From positions 18,476,001 through 18,540,000 of the forward strand of contig CM114272.1 of assembly GCA_050084515.1 (NCBI GenBank): a stretch of 64,000 nucleotides of DNA, read 5' to 3'. The position numbers and the translations under genes are program-made. Numbering within the stretch: the first letter of the stretch is position 1; the number at the start of each line of letters is the position of its first letter. Positions 49,301-58,080 of this stretch are shown here, piece after piece. Below the pieces are notes generated by a model, which saw only the letters and a program-made list of their open reading frames with translations, was not told the DNA's origin and did not search any database. The DNA is from Blasia pusilla. Lineage: Eukaryota; Marchantiophyta; Marchantiopsida; Blasiales.

Positions 49301-49312
49301 GCTCTGATACCA
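49301..49312 (-). other. primer-binding site of element B (initiator Met-tRNA)
   Basis: Minus strand TGGTATCAGAGC, two bases inside the 5' LTR end. This is the plant initiator-methionine tRNA 3' complement used by many Ty3/gypsy and Ty1/copia elements, supporting a plant host. Confidence 0.95.
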
Positions 49313-49314
49313 CG

Positions 49315-50334
49315 TGTTGTGCGCCTACTCTCCTTGAACGTTAATCTTGTTTGTTGCGGAAGCGTGCGTTTAGTAGGTCACGCTCTCAACGCTGATCTGC
49401 ATCCAAACACGCAGTTCGGTTAGTCGGGTCTTGGATCAATCAGCGGGATTACTTTCCGAGTTCTCGTCTCGGACTCTCTTTTCAAGCTCAACCTTCCTAG
49501 TTTCGCGGTTTCCAACACGGGCAAGTCTCGAAAGACTTGGGACCAGACTTTCTCGGTCGGTTCGGGAACTTGAAACGGCGTTTCGCGCCTAGCGGTTCCA
49601 ACTGTCCGATGAACATCCAATGAGTTCCTCACCAAGACTCGCTCAAAGTGAATCTTGGGTTGGAATCCAAGTGTGGCGTACAAAGTCCACTCCCTTGGAT
49701 CAGGTTTGGGTTTGGGTTTCGCCAAACTCCGTTCCATCCGTGCCTCAAACGCCGTTTCGCGCCCAAAGTGGGGTTTTGTTTCCCGAGACATCTCAGAGAA
49801 GGTACTCCCCTTACTAGTACTTCTAGGGATCTCCGAGGCCCCCTACATTTAGGGAAAGACACCCGGGCCTCTCCAATTGGGCCTCAACCCGATTGCTCTC
49901 TCAATCGTTTTCGGCCAATATCTCAGCGTGTACTTATGCGTTTGCTGAGATCTTTGGTGCGTTGGAAGCGTCTTAAGATCAGCTTTCCAACGCGCCCTTA
50001 CTTGTCTTGAACGCAGCTCAACGTTATGGTCCTAAACACAGTCAGATTCTCCCAAACGCTAGTCGTGCTCCAAATTGGTTCTCACCTCTTTGGCAACCAA
50101 CCTCCCAAGACTCAACTCACCTCAAGTCTCGGCTCGCGTTTGGTCTAAGTTTCCTGGTCGCGACCACTAACGCATGAAATGCACAACTTTGTTCCGCGTT
50201 TCGTCTCTTAGACTTTTCCAAGAGACTCTTCCAAACGCCTCTCCAAAGCGCAAACCTCACGGCGTGAGTTCCTTTGAGTTCTGATGTTTCGCTTGGTGCG
50301 TATTTGGTGTTGTTTGGTTATGAGGGTTGCGACA
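49315..50334 (-). repeat. 5' LTR of element B
   Basis: 1020 bp, near-identical to 42950-43975. Transcription of the element on minus would start within it; I could not place a TATA box with confidence. Ends TGTCGCAACC...GCACAACA on minus. Confidence 0.95.
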
Positions 50335-50339
50335 ACAGC

Positions 50340-51048
50340 GCGTCTTGTTGGATTCAGGAGCGCAACCCCTGATGTTGGGGAAAGCTTCATTCAGAGGATT
50401 AGGCTTGACGAGAGCCCATGTGGAGCGTTATCTATTCTGGAAAGAGAGATCCTTGGGTGGAGCGAGTACCACATAGTATATCACCCGATAGGAGGTCGTG
50501 GTGAAGATTTGACCGGGACATCCTACAGATGAGTCCGTGGTGTGAGCCAAGGCAATAGTGACTGATGTGAGTCCTAAGACGTCTTGGTTGGTGGAGCAGT
50601 GTTATACGTGATGGGGTTTTCTGTGGATTAGTGGGAGGAGTCAGCGTCCTACTGACCAGGATGGCAGTCAGGTGATGGGTGCCTTAGCTGATTACCCGTT
50701 CGATTCACAAGTGTAGTGATCGAGCGACGTCCAGGAGAGGTGGCGACCTTAGCAGCATTTAGTAGTGCCATCACTTGGCCTAGTGATTTGATTGAGGGAC
50801 ATGTCCATCCAGAGCATAATCCCGTTCCTGACATTTCTTTGGAGAGGAGTGTTATGGTAGCCGCATCATTATGTGGAGGAGAGGTACCGTTGTGGGGCTC
50901 AACTGAGGAGCTTCGACGATTGGCAGATGAGCAAGTGCAGACCGCGTGGAGCGAGGCGTTTGCACCAGAGCATGACAGGTCTGAGGAACCCAAGGTAGTA
51001 GGGAGTGCTACGATGATACCCTTGGATACCACACCCATTATGTGGCGT
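50340..51048 (+). pseudogene. aspartic protease and following linker of A1
   Basis: Right after element B the frame reads 'LLDSGAQPLMLGKASFRGLG', with the intact retroviral-type active site DSGA at 50351-50362. The stretch to 50690 corresponds to the protease C-terminal half and has several stops. The 50716-51201 frame then runs through a linker ('PSDLIEGHVHPEHNPVPDIS') straight into methyltransferase motif I with no stop. In A2 the same site reads DLGA. Confidence 0.78.
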
Positions 51049-52020
51049 ATTCTGGAGGAGTGTATTCATGTGTTAGATCTCTTTGGAGGGATTAGCACCG
51101 GGTTAGTTGTTGTTTTGCAAGCACGAGTGCAAGTGCAACAATACCTGTATGTGAAGAGTGATAATGTTGCAAGGTGTGTCTCACTACAACATGTGGCGTA
51201 GTTACGCCTACGTTTTCCTAACTTGTTGTCTGCGTCTCCGGCACAGGGGTACCAGAGTTCCCTACCGAGGGACATTTTGTTGTTGAGGGCGTAAGACTTG
51301 GAGCGGGTAGGGACCATTGATTTGGTCATTGCAAGTTGGCCATGTCAAGGTCAATCGAGTGTTGGGCGAGGCATCGGGTTGGCTGACACTCGATCGAAGT
51401 TATTTTGGGAGATGCTGAGGGTCTTGAGATATTTGCAAGAGCATCAGTCCCGTTCTCCGGCTTACATTTTGGAGAATGTACCAATCTTGGGTGATTCAAG
51501 GTCAGGGGTGGTCAAGAGTGCACATCAGGTGCGTGCCTGGATCGGCCCACCATTAGTTTTGGATGCGGCAAATGTGGGTTCTGGAGCACATCGCCCGCGT
51601 CTATGGTGGACCAACATGGTACCACATGAGGTGTTGCAGAGGGTGTATGAAAGAGTGGAGCGCCCCTCCCATTTGTTAGTGGATTCCATTATGGATCCGA
51701 GTCGTCCATCACAGGCAGTGAGGCACGATGATCGACCACCGTTGACTGTGGTCGATCATCGTGCCGTAGGTAGCCTTTCCCATGTTTGTGAGTTTTCCCG
51801 CTTCCTATGCATACAAGGAGGCCGGTCCTGGCTTGGTTTGGGATGACCAGGTTCAGAGGTTGGTGGAGCCCAACACCGACAAGAGAGAGCGGGCGATGGG
51901 ATTTCCCACATGAGTGATAGCAGTACCGTCAATATTAGAGGCATCACGACACCATGTCTTGAGTCACGCGATGGACTTTAACTGCTTGGCATGGATCTTC
52001 ACCTTGGGAGTGGCTGAGCA
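51049..52020 (+). pseudogene. C5-cytosine DNA methyltransferase domain of A1 (DNMT3-like)
   Basis: Motifs in canonical order: I 'VLDLFGGISTGL' (51070-51105, SAM binding), II around 'LYVKSDN', IV 'ASWPCQGQS' (PCQ at 51340-51348, catalytic Cys), VI 'ILENVP' (ENV at 51472), VIII 'GAHRPRLWWTN' (RPR at 51592) and IX/X 'RERAMGFPT' (51887-51910) then 'SRHHVL'. The block around VIII and IX/X resembles animal/moss DNMT3 ('AHRARYFWGN', 'ERIFGFP'), while PCQ resembles Dcm/DNMT1 rather than DNMT3's PCN. The target-recognition region is short. The frame breaks near 51205-51295 and 51770, and a TGA follows GFPT. The domain sits between protease and RT inside pol; a role in methylating element or target DNA is inference. 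Confidence 0.9.
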
Positions 52021-52304
52021 ACGTCGGATGAGATCGCAACAGATCACAGCGGTTGCATTGGTGAGCCCCATGCCTACCGAGAGGGGAGGCAGTGGCTGGG
52101 GGCGAGGCCCGAGGAGATCGACACACTAAGGGAGATCGGGAGAGACATCCTTGGACTTCTTGGGATGTTTTGCAGGTACGCCAAGAGATGATAGCCACAG
52201 CATCGAGCGTGGTTTCGGCCACTGCATGTGGAGTAGATCAGAGTTTGCACTTGGTTGCAAGAGAGCAGCCAAGTGTTGGTGTTCGAGACGGGGTTGCACC
52301 ATAG
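52021..52304 (+). pseudogene. A1 linker ending at a TAG in readthrough-like context
   Basis: The 52092-52304 frame ends '..RDGVAP' then TAG CAA CCA (52302-52310). The RT frame starting at 52338 is in the same frame. Copy A2 has the identical stop and context at 63291-63299. The protein segment has no recognised domain; A2's version (62940-63293) contains 'RERHPWTSWDVLKVRKEMIA'. Confidence 0.7.
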
Positions 52305-52337
52305 CAACCATCAATACCGGCGGAGAGTCCTACCGTA

Positions 52338-53140
52338 GTGACGATGGAGACTTGGGAGCCAGATATGGGCCCTAAGTTGAGAGGAGAAGAGCGGCGCCGG
52401 ATACATCAGTTCCTTAGGAGTTATAGGAGCTGCTTTGCATTTAGCATGGAGGATTTGGGTACTCTGAAGGGACCAGGGATCCGCATTGAGTTGTCGAGTG
52501 ATACGTCAATCTTCCGACGATCCTACAATTATAGTGATATGGAGAGGGCTCTGATTTAGAGAAGGATTCAGGACTTTGTTGGAGCAGGACTAGTGGAGAT
52601 GTTGCATGGGGAGTATGCATCTGCCACTATCATACCTGCCAAGAAGGATGTGCATGGCAACTGGACGGATAGGCGGATATGTGGGGATTACCGGCCTATC
52701 AATCGGTAGACGAAGTTCGATATGTATGCCATGCCCACTCCTGAGGAGATCTTTGATGCGATTGGTCACGCAAAGGTCTTTAGTTCGTTGGATTTGCGAG
52801 CCGGATACTATCTGATTGGAGGACAGGAAAATTACGGCATTTTGGGGCATCGATCCTCACGGGAAGGATTGTTTGTACTAGTGGCGGTTCTTACCATTTG
52901 GGTTAAAGAACCCTCCGGCTGAGTTTGAGAGGGTCATGGATAGGATCTTGGCGGGTTTAGATTTTGCTAGGTGTTATATTGATGACATCGTAGTCTTTAG
53001 TGCCACGGTTGAAGAGCATAAGCGATATCTAGAGGAGGTATTTCGACGATTGCACTTACATGGGTTGAAGCTACATCCAGGCAAGTGTAATTTATCTACG
53101 ACCAGATTGAGTACTTGGGTCATATGATATACCTAGATGG
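52338..53140 (+). pseudogene. reverse transcriptase of A1
   Basis: Blocks 'KGPGIRIELSSDTSIFRRSY', 'VGAGLVEMLHGEYASATIIP', 'WTDRRICGDYRPINR', 'PTPEEIFDAIGHAKVFSSLD' and the catalytic box 'CYIDDIVVFSATVEEHKRYL' (about 52972-53010) identify a Ty3/gypsy RT. Stops at 52557 and near 52708 stand where A2 has CAG. The region 52800-52920 has a frame shift; A2 reads 'GYHQLPIILEDRQKTAFWG' there. Confidence 0.9.
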
Positions 53141-53169
53141 CCTTCGTATTCAGTAGACAAAGGTAGAGA

Positions 53170-53830
53170 CTATTTCATGCATTCCATGCCCTATAGATGT
53201 GAGCCGCGTTCGTGCATTCATGGGATTGGCGAACTTCTATCGGCGGTACGTCAAGGGATTCCGTTTGATTGCAAAGCCACTGACCTTGTTGACCAAGGTG
53301 GATCATGAGTGGCACTAGGGGAATGAGTAGGAGCGAGCATTTCTATTGCTCAAGGAGAGATTGATGTCCGCGCCTATCTTGAGGAGAGCGATCTGGGGAC
53401 GTCCTTTCCAATTGCACACAGATTGGAGCATGTTGGAGCTTGGAGCGGTGCTCACCCAACATGATAATGAGGGTAGAGAGTTTGTGGTGGCTTATGCTAG
53501 CCGTTCAAACAACATTGTATAGGCGGAGTACAGCTTGTATGAGGGTGAGTGCTTGGCTGCGGTGTGGACTGTCGCACATTTCAGGTGTTACTTATTTGGC
53601 AACCCCTTTACCATCATCACTGATCATCAACCACTAAAGTGGTTGATAGAGTCCGATAAGCTTACAGGGAAGCTTGCGAGATGGGCTCTGTTGTTGCAGG
53701 AGTAAGATTTTCAGGTGGTACATAGACTTGGGACGCTCAACCAAGATGCAGATGGGCTGAGTCGCAACCCATGCCCGAGTCAGCGAGATGCGACTGGAGC
53801 TCGATGGCATGGAGAGAATGATGAGGAGTG
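53170..53830 (+). pseudogene. RNase H of A1
   Basis: Reads 'FMGLANFYRRYVKGFRLIAK' (RT thumb/connection), then RNase H landmarks 'FQLHTDWSMLELGAVLTQHD' (D), 'YEGECLAAVWTVAHFRCYLF' (E), 'FTIITDHQPLKWLIES' (D) and 'NQDADGLSRNP' (D). All four acidic positions are visible. Several TAG stops interrupt the frame near 53319, 53329, 53519 and 53703. Confidence 0.88.
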
Positions 53831-54029
53831 AGTGCCAAGATGGCATGCGTCAGCCTATTTAGGCTTATTGGCTATGGAGAGCCAGAGTGTGGAGACTTTG
53901 ATAGCGAGGTCTGATGGAGAGTCCTTGGATCCCGAGGCCAATGAGGAGACGACATGTGGCCGAGATATTCACGATGATGGAGTAGTCTTGGAGTATCTAC
54001 GTATTGGCAGCGTTGCGAGCACCGTGGAT

Positions 54030-55240
54030 GCTAGAGAGTGGGATCGGGTCCTATAGCGGGCCAGACGATTCCGTTGGAAGGGGACACATGTGTTGCGAGT
54101 GTGGGAGGATGGTAGAGTGCATGTAGTGCATCATCCTTCGCAGAGAGCACATTTGGTGCGTCGTCCCCACGAGGAGTTGGGTCATTTTGGAATGAAGTGG
54201 ACATATAGCTTGCTCCAGATTCAGTATTGGTGGCGAGGCATATAGATTGACGTTCAGCAATTTGTTGCCAGATGCATGGTGTGTGATCAAGTCCGAGCAT
54301 CGTTCAATGCATCCACTTCCGATCATGGATTTAGGTTATAGACGGAGTTTGGATTTTGCATGACCTTTGCCTTTGACGGAGTGCCATAGTCGTCATGTGT
54401 TGGTGATGGTCGACCACTTCTCAAAGTGGATAGAGTTGGTTGCATTGCCTTACAAAGCAAGTGAGGGAGAAGCGTATGCCTTCCTAGATCGAGTGTTGAG
54501 TCATTACGGCGTACGAGATGAGGTTTTGATAGACCAGTATATAGAGTTCAGCGGGGAGTTTCAAGCCTTGTGTGATCAGGCATTGATCGATCACCGCACT
54601 ACTTCACGAGATCATCCTGAGATGGATGGACTAGCGCAACGGGTTGTGCAGATGATGAAGAGAGGACTACGTAAGAATGGATTGCAGAGAGGTCACCTAG
54701 GAGATTGGGACCTTCAGTTGCCGTGGTTGGCGATGGGATACAGATTCAGCAGGCACGCATCCTTAGCGTCTTTCTCACCGTACTTGTTGCTTTATGGCCG
54801 TGAGCCAGATTTACCTTCGGCCATTTGTCGAGATATTGGTGAGGTGTTGAACCTTGATGACCCTGATGTATGGATGCGAGCATATTCTGAGAGGGCTCAG
54901 TTGTTTCGGAGAGTGATGCCCATGGCGTTTGAGAACTTGGCGATTGCGTAACATCGGGATACATTGAGGTATGCGACTATTCGGGGGAGGTGGTTATCGA
55001 CCTACTATCCGGAGGTTTCATCAAGGAGACTATGTCTACTTGCAGCATACGGCACCCACGACGTTGGATGTGACAATAGGGCGCACCATCTTGAGAGTGC
55101 GTGAGGTATTGCCATTCAGTGTTCTCTTATTGGAGGAACGCGATGGTATGGTTTGGAAGGACCATGTGCATAACTATATGCCATGTCATCTTCCAAACAT
55201 TGACGGTACAGTTGATCCAAGCTTAACAATAGTTCTTGCA
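54030..55240 (+). pseudogene. integrase of A1
   Basis: N-terminal HHCC region: 'RRPHEELGHFGMKW' (H residues near 54150-54190) and 'RCMVCDQ' (Cys pair near 54271-54288). The catalytic core has 'VMVDHFSKWIELVALPYKAS' (first Asp), 'VLIDQYIEFSGEF' (second Asp) and 'HPEMDGLAQRVVQMMKRG', in which the third catalytic position is Gln (54637-54639) instead of Glu. The C-terminal part is 'FHQGDYVYLQHTA' and 'LDVTIGRTILRVREV'. The 194-codon frame 54367-54951 is the longest intact piece. It leads directly into the PHD finger. Confidence 0.88.
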
Positions 55241-55249
55241 GGCTTGAGG

Positions 55250-55384
55250 TGTATGTTGTGTGGGTCCGCCCGTGGTGCAGCCACTATGCTAGTCTGTGAT
55301 GGATGTTCGAGAGGATGGCATATGACATGTTTGACGCCACCTCTCACTAGGGTTCCTTAGGGACGATGGATGTGTCTCTGATGT
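55250..55384 (+). pseudogene. PHD finger of A1, fused to integrase C-terminus
   Basis: In the same frame as the integrase tail: C-M-L-C, then after 11 residues C-D-G-C, four residues to H, H-M-T-C, and after 14 residues C-x2-C. This is exactly C4-H-C3 PHD spacing, including the aromatic 'GRWM' before the last Cys pair. TAG at 55358 replaces a Trp kept in A3 and TGA at 55379 precedes the final Cys. PHD fingers read the N-terminal tail of histone H3; by analogy with chromodomain integrases it may guide integration, which is inference. Confidence 0.88.
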
Positions 55385-55572
55385 ACATAGAGTAGGTAGT
55401 TCTACATTCCGACTTGTGTCTGTGACATGGATGACAATAAGGCGACTAACGATGGGGCCACATGAGCACCCGACCTTCTTGCTCTTAGCGTCTGAGAGAT
55501 GTATGTCATGGTAGGTAGGGATAGATGGCTATCTGGAGTTAAAGGGACCTAACCACCGACTAGGAGGGCGAT
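55385..55572 (+). other. 3' non-coding region of A1 with polypurine-like tract
   Basis: Follows the PHD finger. Shared with A3 (minus copy around 30880-30970 and plus copy 30620-30680). It ends with 'taggagggcga' just before TGGAGATATTTTGG at 55573, which I take as the next LTR start. Confidence 0.6.
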
Positions 55573-57400
55573 TGGAGATATTTTGGTACTTCTTGTCTCG
55601 TTGTTTGGATGCCATGAGTTGGCATGGGATCGTGCATGTTTGTGTGTGTGTTCGATAACAGCGATGTATGTTGTGTAGTGATGTGTATGCGCACGACAAC
55701 TATCACGTCTCTTAGGATAGATCGGTGAGATCTAGTAGAGCGCACTCGTGAGTAGCGGAAGACAGGCTCAGTAGGTCGAGGATGATCTATTGAGGCCCCG
55801 GGAAACATGAGAGAGCAGATTTCCCCTTCGTTTCGGCTCATTTCGAGTCATATTGAGGAACTTACTGTTATAGGTAAGTACCATTTTGAGTATGTGATTG
55901 ACTTTATATCTTTGGTAAGTGGCCCTTGACCTCCTACATCAGGTCAAGAGCCAAGGAGGCAACTTGGGAGCATAGGTTACCATGGAGAGCTTGGGAGGGG
56001 GGAGGGATATACCTGAAGGAGAGTGTCACGTCTTTTAGGATAGATCGGTGGGATCTAATAGAGCGCCTTCATGAGTAATGGAGGACACGCCCAATAGGTC
56101 GAGGGTGACCTACTGAGGCCCTAGGAAACCTGAGATAGCAGGTTTCCCCTTCGTTTCGGCTCATTTGGAGCCATATTGAGGAACTTACTATTTTAGGTAA
56201 GTACCATTTACCGTATATGATTGACTTACTATTTTTGGTAAGTGGCCCTTGACCTCCTACATCAGGTCAAGAGCCAAGGAGGTGACTTGGGAGAATAGGT
56301 TACCATGGAGAGAGCTTGGGAGAGGGGAGGGGTATACCTCAAGGAGAGAGAGCTTGAGAGCTCATTCTCTCTTTGTTGAACCTCTTGGCATGAGGCGGCG
56401 GAGCTATGATCCCTTGCCTTGTGAGTGTAACCCAAGCCTCTCATTAGGAGAGTGGGTTTGGTTTGACATGAGATAGAGTGCACACCTTTGAGAGCTATGG
56501 TGTGAGATGGTGTAGAGAGAGATTGGATCTTACTTTACAAAGAGAGACTAAGAGAATGAGAGAGTGAGAGAGCTTCATGGGGGAGCTCGCTGGTCACTCG
56601 CTGTTTTTTCACATTGGGGATCATGTTCCCCATTCAGCGGCTCATGGGAGTGCTCACCGGAGCAAGGGCTGCTTTCATTATTCTTTGCATTTGCCGATTT
56701 TTCGTTTGGAAGAGTGGCGCGCGGAAGCGCTGCCCAATTTCTGATAGGGATTGAGTATGGGGGCAAATTGCCCCATGCTGGTGCTCTCGGGAGCACCATA
56801 TAGCTTTCTGATTTGTATTTTTACAGATGTTACATTTTCGTTGGGAGAAATCAGCGTGGGAGCGCTGCCGAATTTTGTGTAGGAGAAAGAGACATTGGGC
56901 TTTACGACAGTCCCGGTCAGTTTTTACTGAAATGTCCAATTCTTAATATTTTTTGATGCTGATGTAGATTGTGAAGTTTTGCACGCTGTGCAACAAACAG
57001 TGCACAATTTGGAGTTGCAAGCAAAAAGTTATGGTCAATCTTGTAAAGCTGCCATTGCTAGGTGATTTTTAGGGTTAAATTGTGCAAACCCTAAATTAGC
57101 CGCCACACCGGCGGCGGCCGTCGCCATCATAGTCACCATCAACGGTCGACGGTCAACCATCACCGTCAACCGTCACAATCGAAGGTCAACCGTCACCGTC
57201 CATTGTCCACCCTTTGGGTACCATTGCCGCCATTACGGAGTGGAGGATCTTCCACGACGTTCGTTGATTCCTTGACTTGCGTCGCCACCACGTACTTTGT
57301 TTTGGCCGCCACCGTCATCACAGTTTCTTCATCAACCAGTGATGGCAGATGACCTCCGGTTATGGTGTTTGAGTTTTGATTTCATGCTGCTATGTTGTGA
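55573..57400 (+). repeat. LTR region shared between A1 and A2, with 323-bp internal tandem duplication
   Basis: From 55573 to about 57400 is LTR plus leader, with A1 pol upstream and A2 gag downstream; no second LTR separates them. Within it, 55701-56023 and 56024-about 56349 are tandem copies starting '(A/G)TCACGTCT(C/T)TTAGGATAGATC' and running to 'tatacct(g/c)aaggagag'. This suggests that A1 and A2 form a head-to-tail tandem that shares one LTR, as produced by recombination between LTRs. Alternatively two elements inserted side by side with deletions. The precise LTR end is unresolved. Confidence 0.72.
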
Positions 57401-58080
57401 TTGGTAGCCGCTCGACGACGATCGAGTATCGTGCCGTGACGCCCGTAGCCGCAACGCGCCGCCGATTGCCGCGTCGTGCCGCTCGTGGCCGCACCGCACC
57501 GTCTCGATCGCGGAGCCATACCGTCATTGTGGAGCAGAGTGTAGGTTTATTGTTGATTGAGTAGGGTATGCCGCCGAGTGCCGCATCCCACCATCGAGGG
57601 CCGTGCCGTTCGTAGCCGTTTCGTGCCGCCTGCAACGCCATACCGTTCCGCTGGGACCGCACTGTCTATCGAGGAGTTTTGAGCAGCGTCAGTACGGGAG
57701 GAGTATGACTTGCTGATTGGAGGAGTTGCCTCCACGATCGAGTTGGGGTCGAGATTTGCAGTTGCTGAGGAGCGACATCGACATGTGTTCAGGTTACCCA
57801 TTCTAGTCCTTTACCCTACACGTGTGAGGGATTTTGGGATTTATTTGGGGATATTGTGTGTGTGGATGCTGAGAGCATCATTTATGTATGTGGTTTAGGG
57901 GACATAGACCTGTGTGGGATGTCCGGAGTTAAGGGTAGGTTGTCGATGAGATGATAGCCTGGTCGATTTGCCGCACCACGCCGCGTGTTGCCGCACGTTA
58001 CACGTCTCGGGGAGAGAGAGTGTAGATCGAGTGCCGCATGTTTGGGATGAGTGATTGAGGGATTCCTAACGAGGTTCAAA
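56990..58080 (+). other. leader of copy A2 with trinucleotide-like repeats
   Basis: 57105-57235 contains repeated 'gtcaac/catcac/ccgtc' motifs. From 57400 the GC content rises ('gccgcaacgcgccgccg'). The parallel region before A1 gag is 39700-40736. No open frame continues into gag; it is likely untranslated leader. Confidence 0.5.

Larger units (their letters stand above)
42945..50339 (-). mobile_element. element B: complete Ty3/gypsy chromovirus nested in A1
   Basis: Two near-identical LTRs (42950-43975 and 49315-50334) bracket minus-strand gag, protease, RT, RNase H, integrase and a chromodomain. The 5-bp duplication ACAGC lies at 42945-42949 and 50335-50339. It interrupts A1 where the A2 copy reads continuously through 61308-61322. 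The primer site next to the 5' LTR is TGGTATCAGAGC (initiator Met-tRNA), and a purine run adjoins the 3' LTR. LTR similarity implies recent insertion, yet the coding region has several frame breaks, so it may have moved with proteins supplied in trans or carry sequencing errors. Confidence 0.95.
36925..55572 (+). mobile_element. family A retroelement copy A1 (gag-PR-DNA methyltransferase-RT-RH-IN-PHD), with nested insertions
   Basis: Ty3/gypsy order (integrase after RNase H) on the plus strand. 5' LTR remnant from 36925; gag about 40737-42250; protease split by element B; C5-methyltransferase 51049-52020; RT 52338-53140; RNase H 53170-53830; integrase 54030-55240; PHD 55250-55384. The next LTR probably starts at TGGAGATATTTTGG (55573), after a purine run 'aggagggcga'. 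Removing the nested elements leaves roughly 9 kb. Many stops occur, typically where the A2 copy has CAG or CGA. The primer-binding site and the LTR 3' boundary could not be settled. Confidence 0.88.

Noticed and set aside
51049-52020. Methyltransferase as a bacterial restriction-modification gene or contamination
   Set aside because: It sits at the same pol position in two separate retroelement copies, continuous with protease-side and RT-side sequence, and motifs VIII and IX/X look eukaryotic DNMT3-like.
57390-57662. Arg-rich minus-strand frame in the A2 leader
   Set aside because: The same GC-rich leader before A1 gag (40055-40300) gives a similar frame; it is untranslated leader sequence with GCCGC-type repeats.
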